A stretch of DNA of 64,000 bases from Laburnicola sp. R22_1 (lineage: Eukaryota > Ascomycota > Dothideomycetes > Pleosporales > Didymosphaeriaceae). The translations under genes and the position numbers were made by a program. Numbering within the stretch: the first letter of the stretch is position 1; every line of letters begins with the position of its first letter. Shown piece after piece: positions 55,101-64,000 of the stretch. The notes beneath the pieces are model-generated. The model searched no databases, had not been told where the DNA came from, and saw only the letters and a list, made by a program, of their open reading frames with translations. The stretch spans positions 434,001-498,000 of the forward strand of contig JACONQ010000021.1 in NCBI GenBank assembly GCA_014281115.1, given 5' to 3'.

Positions 55101-57824
55101 TATTTTGCTTCTCACAAGTTCTTGGTCGATCGATTCGATGCGCTTCATTGCATGTCGGTCAAGCTTCTACACCGCCTCTCCAAGTCGTTCATCGAGGTCG
55201 GTTCTCGAGGCTTTTGTCAACCGCCCGAGAAGTCCTCGGATCAAGAGAAAGGCAAAGACGAGAAGCTGGAGTCGGGGACTGGGCTTGGTGAAGGTGAAGG
55301 CGCGGAAGATATCTCGAAGGATATTGAAGACGATGAGGATCTTGAGGATTTGGCGCAGGAGAAGGGCGAGCGCGAGGGTAGCGTCGAGGAGCAGGACGAT
55401 GCTGTTGATATGGGTGAGCAGGAGATGGATGGCGAGACTGGGGAGAAAGGCGAGAAAGAAGATGAGGGGAGTGAGGGGGAAGAGGGCGATGACGACGTGC
55501 AGAGTGAGGTGGGGAGTGTGGATGATCTTGGCCCGTCGGCTGTTGATGAGAAAATGTGGGATGAGGGGGGGAAGGAAGATGATCTGAAAGACAAGGAGGG
55601 GAAGCAGGACGTTGGGACTGAGAATCAGGATGAGCAGGTCGCTGCTGAGCAGAAGGAGAACAAGGCTGAAGTCGGTGAAAGGGAGGAGAAAGAAGACAAA
55701 GAAGGGGGAGAAGATGAGGAGATGGAGATGGAGGGCGAAGACCAGGAGGAGAATGTTGGTGTGGGGGAGACGGAGGAGATGGATCCTAAGGCTAAAGAAG
55801 AAGGGACGCTTGATCTTCCTGATGAACTCAACATGGACGGCGACGAGAACGACGAAAAGGGAGACGACGAGATGGGCGATATGGATATGGAGGATGATCT
55901 CCCGGCGGATGAGGCAGAGACTGAAGCTGGCGCTGAGCCTGATACTGTGGATGAGGAAGTTGGGCCTGAAAAAGAAGGCGAAGAGGAGAAGGATACCGCT
56001 GGCCATGTCGAAGATGAAGATATGGAACAAGAGCAGGAACAGGACGGCGATGAACCGATGGATGACGACGCCGTTCCTCTGCCTGACCAGAATGTTCCAG
56101 AAGATGAGTCGCGAGACGCAAAAGATGACCATCAAGCCGATCCGAACGCAGAGGCCGGCGCTGGTGCCGACGCGAACGAAGAAGCTCACAAAAACCAACA
56201 AGAGCAGACATCGGCTAGCGCCGCCAACCGGGACGAAGGCGCTGAAGGCGAGTCCTCCGAGAAGCAAGAAGAAACTAATGCTGAGGACGGAACACTTGGC
56301 CAGACTGCCCAACCTGACGCGGGTGGTCGTGCGGAACAATCCGAAGAATCGCCCGAGACGCAGTCATTCAAGAAATTGGGCGATGTCCTGGAGAAATGGT
56401 ACAACCAGCAAAAACAGATTTCGGAGGCTCGCCAGAAAGATGAGACTCAAGTCCAGCAAATTGACAAAGAGGTCGACATGGCCAATGCTGACTTTGAGCA
56501 TCTCCAGGATGAGGAGGAGCGGGCGGATACGCAGGCGTTGGGTACAGCTACTGAGGAGCAGGCTAAGGCTTTGGATCATGACATGGCTATGGCGGTTGAC
56601 GAGGATGAGAAGGCGGCTGCTCGACCAGAGGACAATGAGGAGCTGCAAGACGGCCAGCAGGATGTTGATATGCAAGACTCTGAGCCCCGCAAGAAAGACG
56701 AGCAAGAGCAGCAGCAGCAATCTACAACCGACGGTCGTCCACAAGCTTTCATCGGCGAACAGAAGCCCTCCAACCAAGAAGACGCCGACATGCAGGACGC
56801 ACTACCCCTTGACGACGACTTGTCCGACACCTCGTCTATCTCTGATGTCGAAACTAAACTCGAACTTACTCACCTTGACGAGAAAAATGCGCTCTCTCCC
56901 GATTCAGCCCGCGCCCTTTGGCTCTCACACGAAGCCAGCACGCACTCCCTCTCTCAACAACTTACCGAATCGCTTCGTCTTATTCTCGCTCCTACGCTCG
57001 CCACCAAACTCCGCGGCGACTTCCGCACCGGCAAGCGGCTCAACCTCAAACGCATCATTCCCTACATCGCGTCCGGGTACAAGCGCGATAAGATCTGGCT
57101 GCGCCGCAGCATGCCGTCCAAGCGCAGCTACCAAGTCATGATCGCCCTGGACGACTCCAGTTCCATGGCCGAGAGCGGTGCGTCCAACCTCGCGCTAAAA
57201 ACTCTAACGCTCGTAGCGCGGAGCATGGCCATGTTAGAAGTCGGCGAAGTGGCCGTCGTCGGCTTCGGCGACGAAGTCAACGTCGCGCACGACTTTGATA
57301 AACCATTTACCAGCGAGGCGGGCGTGCGGGTATTCGAGCAATTCGGCTTCAACCAGAGCAAGACTGATGTGCGTGGCCTTGTGCATCGGAGTCTTGATTT
57401 GTTTGCTGAAGCAAGGCGCAAGGGGTCGTCGGCTGCGGGTGAAAACCTTTGGCAGCTTATGCTTATTGTTAGTGATGGGATTTGTGATTCGCATGGGGAG
57501 ATTCAGCGGCTTGTAAGGCGGGCGCAGGAGGAGCGTGTTATGATTGTTTTTGTTATCGTGGACTCGTCTTCGTCTCAATCACAACAAGCACAACAAGAAG
57601 GCGGCGACGATGACGGCGCGGAAACAACACGCAGGGAAGAGAAGAAGGGTATTATGGACTTGCAGTCTGTGGAGATTTCGGCGGAGGGCAAGGTCATCAG
57701 GTGGAAGTATATGGAGAGGTTTCCGTTTCGGTGGTTTTTGGTTGTGAGGGATGTTAGGGAGTTGCCTGGGGTGTTGGCGGGGGCGTTGAGGCAGTGGTTT
57801 GGGGAGGTGGTGGGGAGTGCGTAG
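43105..57824 (+). CDS. MDN1: Midasin, AAA+ ATPase of 60S ribosome maturation
   Basis: Giant dynein-like AAA+ ATPase (Rea1/Mdn1) that removes assembly factors such as Rsa4 and Ytm1 from pre-60S particles in the nucleus. Exons 43105-50955, 51004-51365 and 51413-57824 give 4,874 aa, normal for the family. Six Walker A motifs start near residues 279 (GLAGSGKT), 611 (GETGTGKT), 1051 (GPTSSGKT), 1347 (GETGCGKT), 1731 (GNPGVGKT) and 2038 (GPPGSGKT). Walker B motifs include LLDEINLAS, VLDELNLAP, LLDEISLAD and LLDEMNLAS. The sixth is LDNANLCSS, lacking the catalytic Glu. A long linker leads to an Asp/Glu-rich region at roughly residues 4014-4550. The C-terminal MIDAS/VWA domain has DDSSS near residue 4651. 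An NLS-like KKKRK lies in the AAA2 insertion (near 45295). Confidence 0.96.
55240..56850 (+). other. Asp/Glu-rich low-complexity domain of midasin
   Basis: About 1.6 kb coding for a tract dominated by Asp, Glu, Gly, Lys and Gln (for example EDISKDIEDDEDLEDLAQEK), between the linker and the MIDAS domain. Its purine-rich plus strand leaves long spurious open frames on the minus strand (390 codons, 55167-56339) and in another plus frame (509 codons). Neither is a gene. Confidence 0.9.
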
Positions 57825-58753
57825 GGTAGGTGGGGTTGAGATGGGGTGGGCGTGTGTGTAGGAGGTAATGGGTGGTGTTAGGCGCTTGTAGTCATTCATT
57901 GTGCTTTTTTCTTTCTTTCTAAAAAGTGTAGAGGGGTGTGGGTAATTGCCCTGGTGTAGGTGTGCATGGGTTAATCATATGCACGGATATTAAGTGTACG
58001 TCCGACCCTGCGTGTCCCCTGTCCGATCCTCGGACCATCCGTTCCTTCGCCCAAGCCATCTTTCACAGCAATGCAGCTGTCGCACGAGAATAACCACTAT
58101 CCGTACATACTCGCACCGTAGCGTAACGCATTGCTTGGTCGTTGGTTTTGAGTTTGGAGTGACAGACAGCGCGACCCCGGGGTCGGAAACAGGACCAGGA
58201 CTAGGATAAGGAGCAGGATCGGGACCACACTGCAGGGCAGGGATTGGGATCGGGACTAGGACTAGGATCGTGACCAGGAGCGGGACCTAGCGATAGTACC
58301 CGCTTCACTTGCAGGCATGTGCCATGTACCGAGGGGAGGGTAGACGGTGGTGGACCATTGTTTCGTTTCATGCGCGTTTACAATTAGACTTAACCTTTTA
58401 CAGATTATTGCCTGATGAAGGATTCGTGGATAGGCTCCGCCCTATCATTTTATACCTGCGCTGTAGTGAGACGATATGAGGTTGCCTGTTTGGGCGAAAT
58501 ACTGCGGGGTTGGTCAAGGCTGCTCCGTGCGCTGTACTCACGTGGCTTACGATTGGAGGCGATGTTTACTGACGGCCTGCTGGGAAAAATGCCTCTTAGG
58601 TGGCAGCTTTGGTTTACAATTCGCCTCTGGTCCTGATAAGAAGACAAAGCATTGATTGCCGACATGGACGACGTTGAGAAGAGCGCTGATGCGAACAACA
58701 ACACCGTTAATTGGGATGGCCCGGGTGGGTATATTCGCAATGGAGCCGAATTC
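57825..58753. other. Spacer after midasin, with G-rich hexamer repeats
   Basis: About 930 bp. Around 58184-58289 the plus strand has loosely repeated GGGACC/AGGACTAGGATC-type hexamers. The region next to the MFS relic (58620-58750) contains its decayed continuation. No intact gene seen. Confidence 0.45.
58184..58289. repeat. Degenerate G-rich hexamer repeat
   Basis: Repeated hexamers of the kind AGGACT, AGGATC, GGGACC and AGGAGC in irregular order over about 105 bp. Not a telomere repeat. Confidence 0.55.
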
Positions 58754-58984
58754 TCAGGTTATGCTTGGGATGGCGGTAGAGATAATGTTGGAATCAAGGG
58801 CGGCTAGCAGGATGCTGAGGACAAGGCCGAGTGTGAGGAAGATCAGTCGTATGCCTTGGGGGTATTGGTGGGGGGAAGGAGCGGTGACGCTTGGTGTTGA
58901 GTCATCTTTCTGTGTGGGTTGGGTATCTGCCGGGATTTGGGGAGCAGCGTTGTTGCGCATTTCTACAAGCTCAATGTCGTCCAT
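58754..58984 (-). pseudogene. Truncated MFS (DHA-type) transporter N-terminus
   Basis: A 76-codon open frame. After a hydrophilic cytosolic start (MDDIELVEMRNNAAPQIPAD) it enters a first transmembrane segment, RLIFLTLGLVLSILLAALDSNIISTAIPSIT. This is the typical start of fungal drug:H+ antiporters (LALDxTIIxTAIPxIT). A TGA then follows, where EFGSIAN would continue the family pattern. Beyond it (down to about 58620) all frames carry fragments but no complete further transmembrane segments. The full transporter would need about 450 more residues, so this is a relic. An intron at the TGA was considered, but no downstream exon was found. Confidence 0.65.
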
Positions 58985-59424
58985 CGTGTGAGAAGGAAAA
59001 ATTGAGTCGAGGGATTTTGGCAGCAGATTGTTGGAACGATGGTGGGTGACCAGGGGTGGTGCCTGTAGCTATGGCGGGGCGGTTAGCGTAGGCGTGCTGC
59101 GCTAAGTTGTGGAATAGGAATAGCGCCGATCCTAGACTAGGGAGTTAGTGCACGAATTTCCTTAGTAATATCCGGACTTAGTAAGTATCGCGTTGTACCG
59201 AAAATTACACGGCCCAGGGTACACTAAGCATATTTCAAACATTAGGTCGCTAACGTAAGAATTACCGGCGCCTACCGTACGCTTAGTCACATCACTGCTG
59301 CCTGCGCTCAGCCTCGTCCGAATACTCTCTTCAATGTTGAGGCATTTATGCTCACACACTACTCTAAAATATCACATCTTAAACAGATCTATATCCTTAA
59401 TCCAGAATTTCTGTGCCGGCAATC
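58985..59424. other. Spacer upstream of the HET gene
   Basis: 440 bp between the MFS relic and the HET-domain gene on the opposite strand, presumably the HET promoter. No gene seen. Confidence 0.45.
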
Positions 59425-61461
59425 ATGAGCGGAAAATACGTATACAAGAAACTAGACCGATCCAAGCTCGAAATAAGACTCCTTGAGCTCCTCCCGAAAA
59501 CCCACAAGCTCAGCAAAATCCGTCCCACATGCCGGGTATCCCATATCAGCCTTAAGGAAAACCCAAAGTTTGTGGCTTTATCGTACGTCTGGGGAGAGCC
59601 CGATGACAAACGAACAATACTGGTGGACAAACGTCCGTTCCGGGTAACGCGCAACTTATACGACGCAATGATGGCGCTCCAACCTGAGAAAGAAAGTATA
59701 ATCATATGGATCGACGCGATCTGTATCAACCAATCACCCAACAACAAAAATGAGAAATCTGGCGACAAAAAAAATGAGAAAAGTTGGCAAGTTGGACTAA
59801 TGGGCGACATCTATCGACAGTCATCCAATGTTATTGCTTGGCTTGGTACCGCGGCTGACGGCAGTGATTCCGTGATTGACTATTTGAACACGCTGGGGGA
59901 AAAGGCCGAAGCATGCGGTCTTGATTACGGTCCGGATGCGTGCATGCAAATATGGGGAGCGATGACAACGACGCCTTCGTATATGGATGACCCTGAAGAA
60001 ATCGTCTACAGACACCGGCTCGACGGGGAGATGAAGTTTGTCTCTAAACATGACCTCCAATCCCTCTTGCATTCAATCAACGGCTCGCAATCTCCAAACA
60101 GTCAGCTTCCTGTAGCTAAACTGAAGCGACTTTTCTTACGGCCATGGTGGGGAAGAATTTGGGTCCTACAAGAAATCACTCTCCCTGAGCACGCTTACTT
60201 TGTTTGTGGGACGAAGCAGATTTCCCGTCGTCGGTTCAGAGCTGCTTACAACTCTTACTATGCTTTGTGGTTCACTACCGTGTCGAAAATGCAGCAAGGA
60301 AAAGTTTTGACGAGCCACGAAAGGGAACTGCAATCTATGGCATTACACAGAGCCTCTGTCATGCTCTCAATGCGAAGAATACATCAATCCGGAGGATTCC
60401 CCTTGGTAGCCTTACTCCGCGCGACTTGCGTGGGGAGTATCCATCTTCTCAAGGACGAGGGGCACCAACACCTAATCTCAACTAATCCCCGGGATAAGAT
60501 CTTTGCGTTGTTGGGCCTTGCAGTGGATAGCGACGAACTTAAGAGATTGGGAGTGCTCCCAGACTACAAAAAGACGAAACGCCAGACGTACATTACCACC
60601 ATGGCCGCTCTACTACAGCAAGGGCACATGTCAATGTTATCTCTCTGTCTCGCTTCCGAAACATCACGCGACTTGCCCTCCTGGGTACCAGACTGGAGTC
60701 TACCTATGATCGAAACCTTCCAGGACGTCGAAGACGACCACCTCACGCTCTGCCCCAAATTCAACGCATCAGCATCGAAGCCCCACCGCGCCAAACCCGT
60801 CTTCACAAAGCGGGAAAAATCCATCAAGAGCATCTCCCTCATGGCCGGCATCTACGACACAGTTCTCGAAGTAGGAAAAGTCAAAAGGGTGCCTGAAACA
60901 GGAACATGCCTATTCGATTCCGATTGGCTCTTCGAGATGCTGCGACTCACATACAAAGCCAAGGATGTTTATAGCAGCTTTGACGCGCGTTTACGCGCGG
61001 TGGTACGAACTTCGCATACCACCATCGGAGTTGGAAACGCCGCGAAACTGGAGAGAGTTGGAGACGACCGATTTCTAGATGCCCTGCCTATTATGAAGGG
61101 TGCTATGCATACTATCCCGCAGCATGGCATAAAAGCGCAGCTACAGCATTATCTCGCCAGCAAGGGGGTCAAGAAAATGATGAAAAGTGGAGCTGGAGTG
61201 CCGGCTAGAATTCTCCAAGATTTCATGAGGGTGAGTGTAAGACGGTCTCCTTTCGTCACTGAAAGGGGGAATCTAGGCCTTAGTTCTCAATATGTGAAAA
61301 AAGGCGACGTCGTTGTATTGATTGGAGGAGCGCAGGTTCCATTTATTCTGCGATCGAATGGGGACGCGCAGTTCACGGTGGTGAGCGAAGCCTACGTGGA
61401 TGGTATTATGGATGGGGAAGCGGCTGGGGATGTCAAATGGCGGGATATAGAGTTAGCCTAG
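59425..61461 (+). CDS. HET-domain (heterokaryon incompatibility) protein
   Basis: Member of the fungal HET family, some of which trigger cell death after fusion of unlike strains. Partners and allelic role are unknown here. Single exon, 678 aa from ATG 59425. The frame runs four codons further up, but only from a GTG. HET landmarks: FVALSYVWGEPDD (residues about 49-61), SIIIWIDAICINQ (91-103), then QVGLMGDIYRQSSNVIAWLG (122-141). Between the last two lies a Lys/Asn-rich insertion (NNKNEKSGDKKNEK) containing a doubled NEK unit. Further on are LFLRPWWGRIWVLQEI, TNPRDKIFALLGLA and RDLPSWVPDWSLP, all usual in this family. The C-terminal third has no known domain. The gene sits in an accessory stretch between an MFS relic and a dispersed repeat. 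Confidence 0.9.
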   Translation: MSGKYVYKKLDRSKLEIRLLELLPKTHKLSKIRPTCRVSHISLKENPKFVALSYVWGEPDDKRTILVDKRPFRVTRNLYDAMMALQPEKESIIIWIDAICINQSPNNKNEKSGDKKNEKSWQVGLMGDIYRQSSNVIAWLGTAADGSDSVIDYLNTLGEKAEACGLDYGPDACMQIWGAMTTTPSYMDDPEEIVYRHRLDGEMKFVSKHDLQSLLHSINGSQSPNSQLPVAKLKRLFLRPWWGRIWVLQEITLPEHAYFVCGTKQISRRRFRAAYNSYYALWFTTVSKMQQGKVLTSHERELQSMALHRASVMLSMRRIHQSGGFPLVALLRATCVGSIHLLKDEGHQHLISTNPRDKIFALLGLAVDSDELKRLGVLPDYKKTKRQTYITTMAALLQQGHMSMLSLCLASETSRDLPSWVPDWSLPMIETFQDVEDDHLTLCPKFNASASKPHRAKPVFTKREKSIKSISLMAGIYDTVLEVGKVKRVPETGTCLFDSDWLFEMLRLTYKAKDVYSSFDARLRAVVRTSHTTIGVGNAAKLERVGDDRFLDALPIMKGAMHTIPQHGIKAQLQHYLASKGVKKMMKSGAGVPARILQDFMRVSVRRSPFVTERGNLGLSSQYVKKGDVVVLIGGAQVPFILRSNGDAQFTVVSEAYVDGIMDGEAAGDVKWRDIELA

Positions 61462-62046
61462 CGTCGACGTTATCGCTGTGCAAAACGTCGCGAACAAAGT
61501 TATTGCTATTTTGTGTATATTTTGTTACTACTGCTGCGAGCTAGGTACTCGGCTTTAGTGCCTCCTATATTACCCCTCTCTATGTATGATAAGGAATTTT
61601 ACGGCTCCCCTTACCAGAAAAGGATATGATAGAGTTTGCATGTGATGGAATGGTACTTGAATTCTGGTTCGGCTCATTGTGAGTCACATATCGCCCGAAA
61701 GAAAAAAAAAATTCGGCCTCGCCCTATACGGGTATCTCACCAACTAACTTGTTGGTCGTCACGTCTATAAGGGCTTGAACTAGATCGGATTCTCCTACAA
61801 TAACAGTCATTTAATAAACTCAGTCTAATGCTACTACATCAAAAGTAAAATCATTGCAAACCTTTCGATACACAGTAAAAAGCTGTGAGGGAAAGCTGTC
61901 GGGGTGCTGAAAAACACATTGAAACAAGGTAAACCAGCGCGCTACCATATTTCAATTGTTTAGAGAGATAGTTCACTGTAGACTTAACATCATGCCCTAT
62001 GCTCCGAAATCTTTGGCAAGAGTGAAACAATGTAATACAGTCGGGT
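61462..62046. other. Spacer holding dispersed repeat copy C
   Basis: About 585 bp between convergent genes. Apart from the repeat at 61657-61740 nothing was recognised. Confidence 0.45.
61657..61740 (+). repeat. Dispersed repeat, copy C
   Basis: Contains GGTTCGGCTC, TTGTGAGTCAC, TATCGCCCGAAA, an A-rich run, ATTCGGCCTCGCCCTATACG and GGTATCTCACC. It matches copy A (17911-17975) over its first 60 bp and copy B (21951-22030, inverted) over its second half. It therefore links the two and shows they belong to one repeat family. Confidence 0.72.
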
Positions 62047-64000
62047 CTACGAGACGTACACTTTTACCAATTTAAACTGGAAAGGCGAAGCTGTAATCCT
62101 TAAATTGTTTAGTGATTGTGTCCGCTTCTTCCGCGGGTATCTCAAACGCTTTCCGGCTGCATCTCTCGCCTCCTTTGCCTTCTCAAGATCCGACTCGATT
62201 TCTTTGATCTCGTCGTCGTATGCTCTTTGCGTCCGCCAGCAATTAACCCATAACCTTTGTGCAGCTTGGTCTTGAAAGTGTAGTTCAGGCTCGGTCCAAA
62301 AGTCCAAACGTCGCGAGAACAACATCATGTAGCCTTCGTTATGCAACGAGTGTTCGAGTGAATTGGCAAGCGTAGCTAGATACTCTATATTTTTTATTAA
62401 AGGTCGCTGTTGTCTTTTCAGGTCCTCCCTGTAGCTTTGCAGGGTCCTTGACTTAACTGCATCTTGGAGCCACCTGTGTAGTGCATTTCGTAACGCGGTA
62501 CATATAAATTGAAATAAAAAGCACTGGATGAGCAAACGTATTATAGACGCTTTGCAAGCCGGAGGGCGAGCTTTTTCGGAGCTTTACACCTTCAATATTG
62601 ACTTGGTCTTGAATCATGGCTTTGTGGGAACGTGCGGCGGCCTTGCCATATTTCATCAAATAGGGCACGATGCTACGACTGATGGGTCCACTGGGGAAGT
62701 CGATGCACTCTCGTGATATATACCACATAATCGTGTGAGTTTGAAAAACGTTATCCATGGTTTCCGGATGCGACCATCTTGTCCAAAGATATTTCGCTTC
62801 TCGTGGGTTTTTTGACAGTTCTTCTCTGATTAAAAACAGTTTGTTTAACCGCTTGGTATTTTGGTCTATTCTTTCTTTGAGTTCTTTAATCTTGTATGTG
62901 AAAGGACGCAAAGATTGATGTGGTGAATACCATAGCGCCATGGATAAGTATTTCAAAAACAGGCGGTTTAACGCAAGATCTTGCATGAGACCTTTAAGCC
63001 CACATCTTACGAGATTACCAGCCTCAAAACACGAGATCTGAAGTTCCAGGTGCAGGTTTTCGGGTCCTTGAGCTGTTTCGTACGCAACTTTCTGTTTCGC
63101 ATGATATTGATTCGCTTTCTCCAAAGTGGCGTTTTTGCATCTCTATTCAATTCGATTAGCTGGGAGAAATTCTCCCATGCTGCGCGCCCTCTGGAGAGGG
63201 AATTTTTATGATCCCAAAACTTTTGGCGCCTTTCTAGACTCTGTGCGGGATCACTGCTATAGGACGATGAATATTGTCGACGCGCCACGGTTGGTCCGAT
63301 TCTCGACATGTTCTCTTTCGGATATCGATGGCCTTTAGTATGAGTCGGTGTTCTGGATATAAGAGACTTCTCCATAAGACACTTCTGTTTCGCTACTCCT
63401 CCACGACCAACAAGCATCGATGTATTCGTGTCCACGACAAGGACAGGAAATTCCTTCCCTGAACGAGTATGTACCACCTTGTCATCAGGGCGGGTGGCAT
63501 AGAAATCCGATTTCGACTTGGGGTGTCGCTTTGATCGTGAAATTGCTGCGGATTTCATGATACGCCGCACTTCCAGTGTATTCCTGATGGGATCCATTGC
63601 GTCCTCGTACTTGCTCTGGATTTCCAGCCTGCGAAGCCAGTATGTTTTAAGAGCTTGATGTTTAGCCTGCAAGGTCGTAGGAGGGAGAGAATCCAGGTAG
63701 AGAGAAAGGTGGGAGAGCCATTCGTTGCGGAAGCTATCGTGTAAGGACCTCCAGCCCTCTTTACAGTGCTGGTTTTTCTCAGCGAGCAGACTACAGAGCT
63801 TTACTGGGAACCGTCGGTGTCTCCGGTTCTTAAGGCACCATTTGCGAAGTCTGACGAATGAAGCCGCATAACACACTCGAATGTCATCGATGGTCTGAGA
63901 AAGGATAAGGGATATGCCAGATGCAGGACCAAGCTCTATTCGTCTAAGCATAATCGCCCGGTTGAGACGGCGTCCTTCTAGCAGGACCGTGTATAGATCT
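62047..64000 (-). CDS. Unrecognised protein, probably 5'-partial
   Basis: I do not recognise it. Three exons can be joined in phase: from the right edge (or ATG 63951) to 63033, 62979-62588, and 62523-62047. This gives 595 aa from ATG 63951. The frame is also open from 63951 up to the window edge without a stop (LYTVLLEGRRLNRAIMLRRI), so the true start may lie outside. The protein is basic and rich in Trp, Arg and His. It has helical, coiled-coil-like stretches (YKIKELKERIDQNTKRLNKL, EIKEIESDLEKAKEARDAAG) and a Lys/Arg-rich middle (RSKRHPKSKSDFYATR). No catalytic motif seen. The intron 62587-62524 has a good GTAAAG donor. The first (53 bp) has a weaker GTGTTT donor, and an acceptor 8 bp upstream is possible. 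Confidence 0.5.

Noticed and set aside
55167..56339. 390-codon minus-strand frame opposite midasin
   Set aside because: Leu/Phe/Val-rich because it is antisense to Asp/Glu/Lys codons. Not a membrane protein gene.
1..64000. CRISPR arrays, operons or prokaryote-style terminators
   Set aside because: The window is eukaryotic. The only tandem repeats are micro/minisatellites with no spacer structure.

Overview
This is a 64 kb piece of a filamentous ascomycete (Pezizomycotina) nuclear chromosome. The signs are genes broken by short GT-AG introns (about 46-210 bp), fungal chromatin, glycosylation and Mediator proteins, a HET-domain gene, and a pogo/Fot1-type transposon carrying the footprint of repeat-induced point mutation (RIP). 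A Dothideomycete is my best guess, from overall gene flavour only. Gene models below were built by hand-joining reading frames at splice sites so that the phases agree. None has been tested against transcripts.

Layout. 1-1291: 5' part of ITC1 (minus, runs off the left edge). 2372-4180: ALG8 glucosyltransferase (minus). 5844-8330: four-RRM Nrd1-type RNA-binding protein (plus). 9346-10186: Mediator subunit Med20 (minus). 10640-12581: GH47 alpha-1,2-mannosidase (plus). 12.6-14.65 kb: non-coding, with simple repeats and a 24-bp minisatellite. 14654-16200: an unrecognised zinc-knuckle-like protein. 16.2-18.7 kb: an orphan gene and the first copy of a dispersed repeat. 18681-20438: 2EXR/F-box-like orphan (minus). 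20.4-22.7 kb: a 665-bp fold-back MITE and a second copy of the dispersed repeat. 22741-23681: atypical Ras-like GTPase (minus). 24255-25443: Ppn2-like phosphoesterase (plus). 25650-27439: RIP-inactivated pogo/Fot1 element. 27961-28984: SDR oxidoreductase. 29679-32282: degenerate kinase-like protein (minus). 33024-33559: small orphan. 33664-34937: HSL-type alpha/beta hydrolase (minus). 35520-39207: RING/RS-domain protein. 39724-40896: pyrroline-5-carboxylate reductase (minus). 41225-41905: CTD-kinase gamma subunit Ctk3. 42165-42843: mitochondrial ribosomal protein bL12m (minus). 43105-57824: midasin (about 4,874 aa). 58754-58984: MFS transporter relic. 59425-61461: HET-domain protein. 61657-61740: third copy of the dispersed repeat. 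62047-64000: unrecognised gene (minus, probably runs off the right edge).

Organisation. Three blocks of conserved housekeeping genes (0-12.6 kb; 24.3-25.4 kb with the single Ppn2 gene; 35.5-57.8 kb) alternate with accessory stretches (12.6-24.2, 25.6-35 and 58-64 kb) that hold orphan genes, transposon remains, repeats and a HET gene. ALG8 and the GH47 mannosidase act in the same N-glycan pathway, ALG8 in building the lipid-linked glycan and the mannosidase in trimming it. bL12m and midasin share a 261-bp head-to-head spacer and both serve ribosomes. Med20, Ctk3 and Itc1 all act on RNA polymerase II transcription or chromatin. I saw no convincing tRNA, rRNA or CRISPR-like feature.
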